DNA of 64,000 bases, taken from NCBI GenBank assembly GCA_963739515.1, contig CAVUAO010000003.1, positions 992,001-1,056,000 of the forward strand, given 5' to 3'. This DNA is from JBFYTX01 sp963739515. Its GTDB lineage: Bacteria; Chloroflexota; Dehalococcoidia; Dehalococcoidales; RBG-16-60-22. The translations under genes and the position numbers were made by a program. Positions 51,323 to 59,740 of this stretch are shown in pieces. The first letter of the stretch is position 1. The number at the start of each line of letters is the position of its first letter. The notes below the pieces were generated by a model that was given only the letters and a program-made list of their open reading frames with translations, made no database searches and was not told where the DNA came from.

Positions 51323-51905
51323 CCTCGATTTCCTTTCTGCCCGTTGCAAAGGCAGTGAGATTGATTTCACGGATATTGGGCGGGAGGAAACGGGAAATGC
51401 TTTCCTGCCAGATAGAGACGGGGATGGGGGTGAAAGCGGAAAAACAGCCCAGCATTAAAATATTGAGAGTACGGACATTGCCCAACTCTTTAGCTATCCT
51501 GTTAGCGTCAATAAAGTAAATCTTATCCGTGCGGCGCCGGAGCGCGGTTTTAATCTCGTTATCGTCAGGATATTTTTCCTGTCCCAGGCTGACCGAAAGG
51601 GGCGGCTGCTCGTAGCTATTGATGATGGCGACGGCGCCGGGCGTTAAATAATGACTCCAGCGCGCCGCTTCCAGCTTTTCAAAAGCCAGAAGAAGGTCGG
51701 CCTCACCTTCCTTAATCAACGGCGACCAGACTTTTTCTCCCAGCCTAACGTGGGAAACGACGCTGCCGCCGCGCTGGGCCATGCCCAGCGTATCCGTCTT
51801 TTTAACGTCAAAGCCGGCGGCCAGGGCAGTCTCGCCGATAATATCGCTGGCGAGGACGACCCCCTGTCCGCCCACCCCGGTGACGAGGATGTCCAGTTTT
51901 TGCAT
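51300..51905 (-). CDS. iorB: Indolepyruvate:ferredoxin oxidoreductase beta subunit
   Basis: A 201-residue subunit of the 2-oxoacid:acceptor oxidoreductase gamma/beta family. The start DILVTGVGGQGVVLASDIIGETAL is the family glycine loop, followed by KKTDTLGMAQRGGSVVSHVRLG, the conserved CoA-side region. With IorA it converts arylpyruvates (from Trp, Phe, Tyr) and CoA to aryl-acetyl-CoA, CO2 and reduced ferredoxin. It lies downstream of iorA, separated by a hairpin repeat, and overlaps the aminotransferase start. Length is normal. Confidence 0.93.
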   Translation of the reverse strand: MQKLDILVTGVGGQGVVLASDIIGETALAAGFDVKKTDTLGMAQRGGSVVSHVRLGEKVWSPLIKEGEADLLLAFEKLEAARWSHYLTPGAVAIINSYEQPPLSVSLGQEKYPDDNEIKTALRRRTDKIYFIDANRIAKELGNVRTLNILMLGCFSAFTPIPVSIWQESISRFLPPNIREINLTAFATGRKEIEGVRIGKN

Positions 51906-51915
51906 AATTTTATCA

Positions 51916-52047
51916 CCCTCACCCCCTGTGTCCCCCTCTCCCCCGGAGGGAGAGGGGGAAGAGTTTGTAGAGAGGGGTGAAACCCCTCTCTTACTTTACT
52001 CCCCCTTCCCTTACTAAGAGAAGGGGGTAAGGGGGATAGGTTTCAAA
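51916..52047. repeat. GC-rich dispersed hairpin repeat between iorA and iorB
   Basis: Three stem-loops: CCCCCTCTCCC with GGGAGAGGGGG, GAGAGGGG with CCCCTCTC, then CCCCCTTCCCTT with AAGAGAAGGGGG followed by TAAGGGGGATAGGTT. This matches the tripartite layout at 29.98-30.12 kb. Confidence 0.8.
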
Positions 52048-52051
52048 CTCC

Positions 52052-53854
52052 TTAAGCACTAATCGCCTTCTTGGGGCAAAGCTGCTCGCAGATGGTGCAG
52101 ATATCGCCGGCGCAGAGCGACGGCTCGATGGACGTTTGCCCGTCAACGTTCTGGATAGCCGGGCAGCCGAGCTTGAGGCAGGTGCCGCATTGAGTACATA
52201 GCGCGGCGTCGACCTTACGAGCGCCGGCGCGTTTTTTCACCTGCACGGCGCAGGCGCCCCGCACGATAATGACCGAGACCTCCGGCCTATCCAGGGAATC
52301 TTTGACGCCCGCCCTTAAAGCCTTAAGGTCGAAGGCATCAATAACTTTAATGTCTTTCACGCCGATGCCGCGGCACAGGCTTTCGATGTCCACGGCAACA
52401 GTCTCCTTGCCCTGGGCGGAAACGCCGGTGCCGGGATGCTCCTGGTGGCCGGTCATGGCGGTGGTGCGGTTGTCCAGAATCAGAATCGTGATATGGCCTT
52501 CATTGTAAACGGCATCCACCAGACCGGTAATGCCGGAATGCATAAAAGTGGAGTCGCCGATGACCGCCACGATCTTGCTCTTCACGCCGGCCTTTTCCAT
52601 CCCTAAAGCCTGCCCGATGCCGGCGCCCATGCAGGCGGTGGTATCCAGGACGTTGAGGGGCGGGTAAGCGCCCAGCGTATAGCAGCCGATATCACCGGTG
52701 ACAATCAGCTTCGGCTCCTGCGGCGCTTTAGAGTCGACCAGTTTCGAGCGCTGGCCGAGGCTGCTTAACGTGTAATAGATGCCGGTATGGGGGCAGCCCG
52801 GACAGAGTAAAGGAGGGCGGCGGGGGAGGCCTTCGGCGGCAGGCAGAACACTGACTTTTTCCGAGTCCGGCAGCAGGCCGGCACCAATGCAGCTTTCCGC
52901 GATAATGCGCGTATTAAGCTCGCCCACCAGCGGGATGAACTCCTTGCCGGTGACCTTAATGCCCATCGATTTAATATTGTCCTGTAAAAACGGGTCGAGC
53001 TCTTCAATAACGATAAGCCTGTCCACCTTAGCCGCGAATTCCTTTATCATTTTCTCCGGCAGCGGCCAGGTCATACCCAGCTTGAGGAAAGAAGCCTGCG
53101 GGAAGACCTCGCGCGCGTACTGGTAGGCGACGCCGCTGGTGACGATACCGAGCTGGCGCCGGTTCCAGATAATCCGGTTAAAGGGGAAAGTTTCGGTGAA
53201 TTCCGCCAGCCGGAGCATTCTTTTTTCCACGGCGGCGTGGCGGGGCAAAGCATTGACCGGCAGCATGACGTATTTCTGCGGATTGTAAAAGAATGCCGGA
53301 GAAGCGTTCTTGACCACGCGACTGCTTTTAACGTCCACTGCAGATTTCGAGTGGGCGATGCGCGTGGTGGTGCGGAAAAGGACGGGGGTATCGAACTCCT
53401 CGCTGATATCGAACGCAAATCCCATGAGGTCGTAGTTCTCCTGGCTGTCGGACGGCTCCAGCATCGGAACCTTGGCCAGCCGGGCATAATGGCGGTTGTC
53501 CTGCTCATTCTGGGAACTATGAATCTGGGGGTCGTCGGCGGTAACGACGACCAGCCCGCCGATAACGCCGGTGATCGACGCCGCCATAAAGGGGTCGGAG
53601 GCTACATTGAGTCCCACGTGCTTCATCGAGACCATAGCGCGGGCGCCGGTATAAGCGGCGCCCATCGCCACTTCCATGGCGACCTTCTCATTGGTGGACC
53701 ATTCCGCGTAAATGTCCTTAAAGCGGGAGAGGTTTTCCAGAATCTCGGTGCTGGGGGTGCCGGGGTAAGCGGCGGCCACCTGCACGCCGGCGTGGTAAGC
53801 ACCGAGGGCCAGGGCCTCATTTCCTGAGAGCAATTGCAGAGTTATATTAGTCAT
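52052..53854 (-). CDS. iorA: Indolepyruvate:ferredoxin oxidoreductase alpha subunit
   Basis: A 600-residue thiamine-diphosphate enzyme. The pyrimidine-binding half begins LSGNEALALGAYHAGVQVAAAYPGTPSTEILE. The diphosphate motif is in IGDSTFMHSGITGLVDAVYN near residue 432-450, after CPGCPHTGIYYTL and TGDIGCYTLGAYPP. The C-terminus holds two ferredoxin-like cluster motifs, CTQCGTCLKLGCP near 555 and CTICEQLCP near 588, for electron transfer to ferredoxin. It is transcribed with iorB and the aminotransferase. Direct repeats upstream may be operator sites. Length is normal for IorA. Confidence 0.95.
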   Translation of the reverse strand: MTNITLQLLSGNEALALGAYHAGVQVAAAYPGTPSTEILENLSRFKDIYAEWSTNEKVAMEVAMGAAYTGARAMVSMKHVGLNVASDPFMAASITGVIGGLVVVTADDPQIHSSQNEQDNRHYARLAKVPMLEPSDSQENYDLMGFAFDISEEFDTPVLFRTTTRIAHSKSAVDVKSSRVVKNASPAFFYNPQKYVMLPVNALPRHAAVEKRMLRLAEFTETFPFNRIIWNRRQLGIVTSGVAYQYAREVFPQASFLKLGMTWPLPEKMIKEFAAKVDRLIVIEELDPFLQDNIKSMGIKVTGKEFIPLVGELNTRIIAESCIGAGLLPDSEKVSVLPAAEGLPRRPPLLCPGCPHTGIYYTLSSLGQRSKLVDSKAPQEPKLIVTGDIGCYTLGAYPPLNVLDTTACMGAGIGQALGMEKAGVKSKIVAVIGDSTFMHSGITGLVDAVYNEGHITILILDNRTTAMTGHQEHPGTGVSAQGKETVAVDIESLCRGIGVKDIKVIDAFDLKALRAGVKDSLDRPEVSVIIVRGACAVQVKKRAGARKVDAALCTQCGTCLKLGCPAIQNVDGQTSIEPSLCAGDICTICEQLCPKKAISA

Positions 53855-53883
53855 ATTACACGCATATCATCAATATTTTATTT

Positions 53884-53929
53884 TATTATTGCTCAATACT
53901 ATGATATTAAAATATATTATTACGCAATA
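53884..53929 (-). promoter_or_regulatory. Paired direct repeats upstream of iorA
   Basis: On the minus strand two copies of TATTGMGYAATAATA (plus positions 53915-53929 and 53884-53898) lie exactly 31 bases apart, three helical turns. Each has a TTGnnnAA half-palindrome. This spacing suits a regulator binding on one face of DNA. Confidence 0.5.
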
Positions 53930-54029
53930 GCTTATTCTTTACTAACCTACGTTTCCATTCTACCATACCTGTCAAGTCCGGGACAATGATGGCAGTACCT
54001 ATTTTGAATTGGTCGTTGAGAAAGAGAAA

Positions 54030-54248
54030 CCTCACCCCCGACGCCTGCCTACGCTAAAGCTACGGCAGGCAAGCCTCTTGAATAATTAGAACCTCACCCC
54101 CTGACCTCACCCCCTGACCCCCTCTCCTTGGAAGGAGAGGGGGAAAAGAGGAAGAGGGGCTGACGCCCCTCTTAAACGCCCGGTAAAAGAGATCAGCCCG
54201 CCGAGAAGGGCGCGGGCCACTCTGAGGAGTGGGATAAAGGGGGTGGGT
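54030..54248. repeat. GC-rich dispersed hairpin repeat, compound copy
   Basis: Most of the 427-base gap between iorA and fur. CCTCACCCCCTGACC appears twice, then CCCCCTCTCCTT-GG-AAGGAGAGGGGG, AAGAGGGGCTGACGCCCCTCTT and a degenerate GGCGGGCCACTCTGAGGAGTGGG. Its last bases abut the fur promoter. Confidence 0.7.
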
Positions 54249-54277
54249 TTGACAACTTCCAAACGTTGTGCTATTTT
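54249..54277 (+). promoter_or_regulatory. Promoter of the fur(zur)-lgt-znu operon
   Basis: TTGACA (54249-54254), 17-base spacer, TATTTT (54272-54277). The start site would be about 54284, inside the adjacent Fur-box-like palindrome. Confidence 0.75.
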
Positions 54278-54281
54278 CTAA

Positions 54282-54298
54282 ATGAAAATCATTTTCAT
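54282..54298 (+). promoter_or_regulatory. Fur/Zur-box-like palindrome
   Basis: ATGAAAATCATTTTCAT is a perfect inverted repeat of 8 bp around a central base and closely resembles Fur-family operators. It covers the expected transcription start and lies 13 bases before the fur start codon at 54312, consistent with autoregulation by the encoded protein. Confidence 0.75.
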
Positions 54299-54311
54299 CT
54301 GGCAGGCTGAA

Positions 54312-54758
54312 ATGGTCTACACGGAAAAGAAAATCGAGCAGGCGCTGCGGCAGCACGGCTATAAAATCACCCCGCAGCGGCGGACGGTCATCAATGCCAT
54401 CGTGCAGAGTCACGAGCACCTGACGCCCGCAGCCATACACCAAAAAGTATGCCGCGAGCACCCGGGCATAGGGCTGGTAACCATATACCGCACCCTGGAA
54501 ATGCTCGCCGGGCTGGGGCTTATCTGCGAAATGCATGCCGGAGGGAACTGCCGCAGCTACCTGATGCGGCGTCCGGCCGAACATCACCATCACCTGATTT
54601 GCGCCGACTGCGGCAGGGTCATCGACTTTACCGACTGCGACCTCAGCGGACTGGAGCGGCGGCTGGCGAAAGAGACCAGCTTTAAAATCAGCGGGCATCT
54701 CCTGGAGTTCCTGGGGCAGTGCCGGAGCTGCCGTACAGAAAAAGAGGCGGCAGGGTAG
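54312..54758 (+). CDS. Fur-family metal-responsive repressor (probably Zur)
   Basis: A 148-residue Fur-family regulator: a winged-helix N-terminus (KITPQRRTVINAIVQSHEHLTPAAIHQKV...GLVTIYRTLEML) and a dimerisation domain with HHHHLICADCGRVIDF and CRSC, the two CxxC zinc-site halves. I chose the ATG at 54312 (MVYTEKKIEQ); the longer reading frame from 54282 would be a translation of the operator palindrome. It heads an operon with lgt and a ZnuABC-type transporter, and so most likely represses zinc (or manganese) uptake when the metal is plentiful. Confidence 0.88.
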   Translation: MVYTEKKIEQALRQHGYKITPQRRTVINAIVQSHEHLTPAAIHQKVCREHPGIGLVTIYRTLEMLAGLGLICEMHAGGNCRSYLMRRPAEHHHHLICADCGRVIDFTDCDLSGLERRLAKETSFKISGHLLEFLGQCRSCRTEKEAAG

Positions 54759-55540
54759 TGAAATCTGACATCGATATAGGTCCTTTTTCAATTCACCTGT
54801 ACGGCGTGATGCTGGCCGCGGGAATAATCGCCACGCTAGTGGTGGCGGCCATCGAGGCAAAAAGACGCGGGGAGCCGCTCGGGCACCTTTTTAACATGGC
54901 CTTTATCGTTATTCCCCTTGGCGTTATCGGCGCCCGTCTCTACCACGTTATCGACCAGTGGGATTATTATCGCCAGCACCCGGCTTTAATCATCGGGGGT
55001 GCCGGGCTGGGAATTTTCGGTGCGGTTATCGGGGGCGCTGTCGGAGTCATTATCTACACCAAATGGAGGAAAATCAGTACCCTACGCTGGATGGATATCA
55101 TCGCCCCCGGCCTCATCCTGGCACAGGCCATCGGCAGATGGGGCAATTACTTTAACCAGGAGCTCTACGGTTACCCCACCGACCTTCCCTGGGCGATCTA
55201 TATCGACCCTGCTCACCGGCTCCCCGGTTATGAAGCCTACAGTCATTTCCACCCTCTTTTTTTCTATGAGTTCATTTGGGATTTATCTGGCTTTATACTG
55301 CTTATGATTATAGGCAGGAAGTTAAAAGATAAACTTTTTAACGGTGATATCTTCCTGGCTTATCTCATTTATTACGGCATCGGGAGGTTTATCCTGGAAG
55401 GGCTGAAAATCAATGTCTGGACTATCGGCGGCTTTCCTACCGCAAGATGGATATCAGCCATCGCGGTTATCGTGTCTATTGCCCTAATAGTTTATCAGCA
55501 TTACCACAGTAAACGTATGATGCGGAAGGGGTTATCATGA
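54758..55540 (+). CDS. lgt: Prolipoprotein diacylglyceryl transferase
   Basis: A 260-residue membrane enzyme with about seven helices. FSIHLYGVMLAAGII near residue 10 and the hallmark GARLYHVIDQW near residue 56 contain the conserved arginine. Further landmarks are GAVIGGAVGV, ALILAQAIGRWGNYFNQELYG near residue 128 (the conserved GRWGNYFNQE) and FFYEFIWDLSG. It transfers diacylglycerol to the lipobox cysteine of prolipoproteins. It starts at a GTG overlapping the fur stop (TAGTG). The next gene encodes a lipoprotein that needs this reaction. Confidence 0.93.
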   Translation: MKSDIDIGPFSIHLYGVMLAAGIIATLVVAAIEAKRRGEPLGHLFNMAFIVIPLGVIGARLYHVIDQWDYYRQHPALIIGGAGLGIFGAVIGGAVGVIIYTKWRKISTLRWMDIIAPGLILAQAIGRWGNYFNQELYGYPTDLPWAIYIDPAHRLPGYEAYSHFHPLFFYEFIWDLSGFILLMIIGRKLKDKLFNGDIFLAYLIYYGIGRFILEGLKINVWTIGGFPTARWISAIAVIVSIALIVYQHYHSKRMMRKGLS

Positions 55541-55589
55541 ACGTCTGGGGAAACAGCATCATCGCGGAAGGGACAAGGATGACGGCAAG

Positions 55590-56513
55590 ATGAAAAACAA
55601 ATTTGTATTACTGCTGGCGCTGATAGCGCTGCTTTTTATTACCACGCTGGCCTGTCAGCCGGGCACTGTAACAAGCAACAGCGGCAAGAAATCCATCGTG
55701 GTTACTTATTCCGTTCTCGGCTCGATTGTTAAAGACCTGGTTGGCGATAAGGCCGACATAACAGTCTCCATTCCCAACGGACTAGACCCGCACGAGTGGG
55801 AGCCGTCCGCGAGAGACATTGAAACTATCAACAAAGCCGATCTTGTGATCGAGAACGGGCTGGGCCTCGAAGGCGGCATGGAAAAGACACTGCAAACCGC
55901 CAGGAATAAAGGCGTTAAGTTTTTTACGGCTTCCGATTACATTACGGTGCGTCATGTAGGGTTAGGGGAGGGAATCCCCTCCGGCGACACCGACCAGGCT
56001 ATTGGTGCTGAAGATCCTCATCTATGGATGGATCCTCTGTCCATGAAGAGTATTGTAAGCTCCCTTGCAAATGAGCTGACGAAAGACCTGAATCTGGATG
56101 TTACCAGTCAGGCAACCGACTTAGAAAACAAGTTGGACAGCTTAAACTCCGAGGTTGCCAATATGGTAGCGCAATTACCCCAGGATAACCGCAAACTGGT
56201 TACCGGCCATGAGTCGATGGGATACTTTGCACAGCGCTATGGCTTTAAGTTGGTAGGAGCGATTATTCCAAGCATCAGCACACAAGCTGAGGTGTCCGCA
56301 GCGGACCTGGCCGGTTTAAAAAATTTGATTCAAGAAAACCAGGTAAAAGCCATATTTACTGAGCTTGGCACATCCCCGGTTGTCGCCAAAGCCATAGGTG
56401 ATGAAACGGGAGTGAAAGTGATTGAAATTACGACCCATAACTTACCTGGCGATGGCTCATACTTCACGTTCATGAGAAATCTCGCTACCGTTATTACTGA
56501 TGCTTTAAAATAG
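55590..56513 (+). CDS. Metal-binding lipoprotein of a zinc/manganese ABC transporter
   Basis: A 307-residue cluster-9 (ZnuA/TroA) solute-binding protein. It has a lipoprotein signal with cysteine 22 in ITTLAC, so it is anchored to the membrane by lgt-dependent lipidation. Metal ligands are expected at the histidine in NGLDPHEWEPS, the histidine in EDPHLWMDP, the histidine in VTGHESMGY and a C-terminal acidic group in the TELGTS-EITTHN region. It captures metal for the permease and ATPase encoded next. No long His-rich loop is visible, so Zn and Mn cannot be told apart. Confidence 0.9.
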   Translation: MKNKFVLLLALIALLFITTLACQPGTVTSNSGKKSIVVTYSVLGSIVKDLVGDKADITVSIPNGLDPHEWEPSARDIETINKADLVIENGLGLEGGMEKTLQTARNKGVKFFTASDYITVRHVGLGEGIPSGDTDQAIGAEDPHLWMDPLSMKSIVSSLANELTKDLNLDVTSQATDLENKLDSLNSEVANMVAQLPQDNRKLVTGHESMGYFAQRYGFKLVGAIIPSISTQAEVSAADLAGLKNLIQENQVKAIFTELGTSPVVAKAIGDETGVKVIEITTHNLPGDGSYFTFMRNLATVITDALK

Positions 56514-56521
56514 AGGCAGTT

Positions 56522-57373
56522 ATGGATTGGCTGATAACCCCATTCTCAACTAATAGCTTCATGCTCCAAGCCCTTATTGCCGGAATTCTGGTTTCCATCG
56601 CCTGCGCGGTTGCCGGTACTTTTGTTATATTACGTGGACTGGCTTTTATCGGGGATGCGCTGGCCCACGGGGTACTGCCCGGCATAGCGGTGGCGATTCT
56701 GGTCGGTTTTCCCGGAATAATCGGAGCGGCGCTTGGCGCGGCGTTCATGATCGGGGGCATCACGCTCATCACCCAACGGTCACGATTGTCGGCGGATACC
56801 GCCATCGGGCTTTTATTCGTCGGAATGCTATCGCTGGGGGTATTGATTGTTTCCCGCTCGAACTCATTCAGCGGCGACCTTACGCGAATACTATTCGGCG
56901 AGATTTTAGGTATTGGCACGCAAGCAATCGTGATTCAGCTTATCGCAACGATTGTTATCGCGGCGATTGCTATCATCTGCGCCCGGCCGTTCCTGATGTT
57001 AAGCTTTGACCCCGAACAGGCGGAAGTCGCCGGTTTTTCGGTACGTTTTTACCATAACATCATGCTCTTTATGGTCGCGGCGACGGTGATCGTCTCTTTC
57101 CAGACGGTGGGCACACTGCTCGTTTTCGGGTTGCTCATCGCGCCGGCTGGCGCCGGCGCCCTCCTGGCGCGGCGCATAGAAATAATGATCGCCTGGGCGG
57201 TGCTCTTCGGAGCGCTATCGATGTATTCAGGTCTGTTGCTAAGCTATCACTTTAACCTGGCGGCCGGCGCTGCCATTATACTGGTCGCCATAATTATCTT
57301 TTTCATCGTGTTTATTATTCAGAATATACGCCGTCGGCGGATTTTTACGGCACAGGAGAAAACACATGGATAG
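56522..57373 (+). CDS. Metal ABC transporter permease
   Basis: A 283-residue membrane protein of the ZnuB/TroC family with about eight helices. The FVILRGLAFIGDALAHGVLPGIAVA motif near residue 35-60 and VVSFQTVGTLLVFGLLIAPAGAGALLARR near residue 190-215 are conserved in the family. It pairs with the solute-binding lipoprotein (eight bases upstream) and overlaps the ATPase start by eight bases, so the transporter is translated as a unit. It moves the ion across the cytoplasmic membrane. Confidence 0.92.
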   Translation: MDWLITPFSTNSFMLQALIAGILVSIACAVAGTFVILRGLAFIGDALAHGVLPGIAVAILVGFPGIIGAALGAAFMIGGITLITQRSRLSADTAIGLLFVGMLSLGVLIVSRSNSFSGDLTRILFGEILGIGTQAIVIQLIATIVIAAIAIICARPFLMLSFDPEQAEVAGFSVRFYHNIMLFMVAATVIVSFQTVGTLLVFGLLIAPAGAGALLARRIEIMIAWAVLFGALSMYSGLLLSYHFNLAAGAAIILVAIIIFFIVFIIQNIRRRRIFTAQEKTHG

Positions 57374-58199
57374 CCAGGGGAGGGTGGTTGCCCCACCGGC
57401 GAATGTCAGGAGTCCCTACCTACAGGCAGAATTACTTGACATTGGCTATTCCAATGATGTTGTGGTGGCGGATATCAGCTTTGAGCTAAGACCGGGAGAG
57501 GCGTTCGGGCTTATTGGAACCAACGGCTGCGGTAAATCGACCCTGCTAAAAACAATTGTCGGCCTGCTGCCACCGCTGAAAGGCCGGCTCTCGGTATTCG
57601 GCATGCCTCCCGGTAAAAACCACTCCCGGATTGCCTATCTCGGGCAGTTTCATTCCTCGGGATTCGTGCTGCCGATACGTGCTATCGACGTCGTGCGCAT
57701 GGGACGCTTCCCTCTCCGTGGCCTGTGGCAACGTATGAACCAGCGGGACGAAGAGATTGTTCTTTCTGCCATGCAGACCATGGGCGTGGAGAAACTGGCC
57801 GAATCGCCATTACGATCACTGTCCGGCGGCCAACAACAGCGGGTCTATCTTGCCCAGGTGCTGGCCCATCAGGCCGACCTGCTAATACTGGATGAGCCGG
57901 CGGCGGGACTGGATGCCGGAGGAAGAGAGATATATTTACGAGCGATTAAAGACGAGCTCCGCCGGGGAGGCGCTATCGTGATGGCGACGCATGATATTCA
58001 GGAAGAAGCGGCGCTGTGCCGGCAGGTAATGCTGATGGCCCGCAGAGTGGTTGCCATCGGCGCGCCGCAGGACGTGTTAACGCCTGATGCCCTGCTAAAG
58101 ACTTTTGGTATCGTGATTACCGGCGGAAAACATCTGCAGGTAATTGAAACCCAGCACGGGCACGGTGGTCCCGAGCCGCCCGAGACAAAGAAAGAGTAA
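57366..58199 (+). CDS. Metal ABC transporter ATPase
   Basis: A 277-residue ATPase. Walker A reads GTNGCGKST near residue 57, the ABC signature LSGGQQQRVYLA near residue 152, Walker B LLILDEPAAG near residue 174, and the switch histidine in MATHDIQEE near residue 208. The C-terminus has a short HGHGGPEPP tail not typical of the family and of unknown role. It powers the permease. The start ATG at 57366 is within the permease end. Confidence 0.93.
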   Translation: MDSQGRVVAPPANVRSPYLQAELLDIGYSNDVVVADISFELRPGEAFGLIGTNGCGKSTLLKTIVGLLPPLKGRLSVFGMPPGKNHSRIAYLGQFHSSGFVLPIRAIDVVRMGRFPLRGLWQRMNQRDEEIVLSAMQTMGVEKLAESPLRSLSGGQQQRVYLAQVLAHQADLLILDEPAAGLDAGGREIYLRAIKDELRRGGAIVMATHDIQEEAALCRQVMLMARRVVAIGAPQDVLTPDALLKTFGIVITGGKHLQVIETQHGHGGPEPPETKKE

Positions 58200-58218
58200 A
58201 CCGATTTTTATTATATAT

Positions 58219-58246
58219 TGACAGACAGCCAAGCTTGAATTACCCT
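58219..58246 (+). promoter_or_regulatory. Promoter of otsA with leaderless spacing
   Basis: TTGACA (58219-58224), 16-base spacer and TACCCT (58241-58246). The GTG start codon at 58254 follows the -10 element by seven bases, the same interval as for hicB. The -10 box is weak (TAnnnT only). Confidence 0.45.
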
Positions 58247-58253
58247 AGCAATA

Positions 58254-59740
58254 GTGAAGGCAGAAGCGCGTTGGAACAAGGAAAGGCTGAGCCGGCTCGT
58301 GCGGGAAAAGCTGGGCGATAGGCTGTTCATCGTTGTCTCCAACCGGGAGCCCTATGTCCACCGCTTTTCAGACGGCGAGCTAAAGTGGAATACTACGGTC
58401 GGCGGGCTTACCGAAGCGCTGGACCCGGTGCTGCGCGCCTCCGGGGGCACCTGGATAGCCCAGGGGCCGGCGCCGCCGACCGGCGAACGGTTGACACCTA
58501 TAACCGGATAGCCGTACCGCCGGACCGGCCGGAATATACACTGAGGCGGGTATGGCTGACCGACGAAGACATACAGGGCTACTATTACGGCTTTGCCAAC
58601 AGGGGGCTCTGGCCGCTTTGTCATCATACTTACGTCAAGCCGGAGTTCAACGAGGCGGACTGGCTGGCCTATCAGAAGGTCAACCGGATTTTCGCCGAGG
58701 CCGTGCTTCAAGAGGCAGGCGGACGGCGAGCATTCGTATTCGTGCAGGACTATCATTTTGCCCTGCTCGCCCGGTTCCTGAAGGAGCAGAACACTCGCCT
58801 GACCGTGGGGCAGTTCTGGCACATCCCCTGGCCGGACTACGAAACGTTGAGGCAGTGCCCGTGGCACGAAGAAATAATGGCGGGACTGCTCGGCAACGAT
58901 TTACTCGGGTTTCATACCCAATCTCAATGCCAGAGCTTTATAACGTCGGCGGAAAACGGTCGGGGAGTTAGCATAAATGCCGAAAAAGGAATAATAATAA
59001 AGTCGCAGCACACCACCTGCGTCGAGCCTTTCCCTATAAGCGTGGACTTCGACGCCATTTCCAAGGAGGCCGGGAAAGCGGGGGTGGTACGGGAAATGGA
59101 AAAACTGCAGCTGGAATACAGACTGGAAGGGAAATACGTCGGCCTCGGCATGGACCGGCTGGACTATACCAAGGGCATCCCGGAAAGACTCCAGGCGATG
59201 GACAAATTCCTGGCGGATAACCCCAGCTACCGCGGCAAGGTGGTCTATATCATGGCCGGCATGCCGAGTCGGACCGGAATAGACGCCTACGAAGACCTCG
59301 GGCGAAAAGTAGACCACCTAATCGAAAATATTAACGCCAAATACGGTGATTCCGCCTGGCAGCCGCTGATACCGCTGATGCGGCAGCTCGCGCCGGTGAC
59401 GCTTCATGCCCTGCGCCGCCTGGCCCATTTCTGCGTGGTCAGCTCCCTCGATGACGGCATGAACCTGGTGTCCAAGGAATATGTCGCCGCCCGAACCGAC
59501 GGCGACGGCGTCCTGATTTTAAGCAGATTCACCGGGGCGGCCGAAGAACTGACGGACGCCTTGCTGATAAATCCTTATGATATCGGTGAATTTGCCGCGA
59601 GGATTAAAGAGGCCATCGAAATGCCGGAAGCCGAAAGGCGGCGGCGCATGGGGAAGATGCGAAAAGTTATCGCCGAAAATAATATCTACCGCTGGGGGGC
59701 ATCGATTATTTCCCGGCTGATGCAGATGGCGGAGGGATAA
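58254..59740 (+). pseudogene. otsA: Trehalose-6-phosphate synthase, interrupted by a -1 frameshift
   Basis: Two overlapping frames together make one GT20 trehalose-phosphate synthase of about 494 residues. The first (from GTG at 58254) has RLFIVVSNREPYVHR and VGGLTEALDPVL. The second, one frame back, continues with RRVWLTDEDIQGYYYGFANRGLWPL, the DYHFALLARFL segment, GMDRLDYTKGIPERL and LDDGMNLVSKEYVAAR. The switch falls at the GGGG run 58463-58466; adding one G restores the canonical GTWIAQGAG-ADRRTV reading. The enzyme joins UDP-glucose (or another NDP-glucose) and glucose-6-phosphate. It could be a true pseudogene, a sequencing or assembly error, or a slippage site. Confidence 0.85.

Noticed and set aside
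54282..54311. Longer start of the Fur-family protein
   Set aside because: These bases form the operator palindrome and the encoded residues do not fit the family N-terminus.
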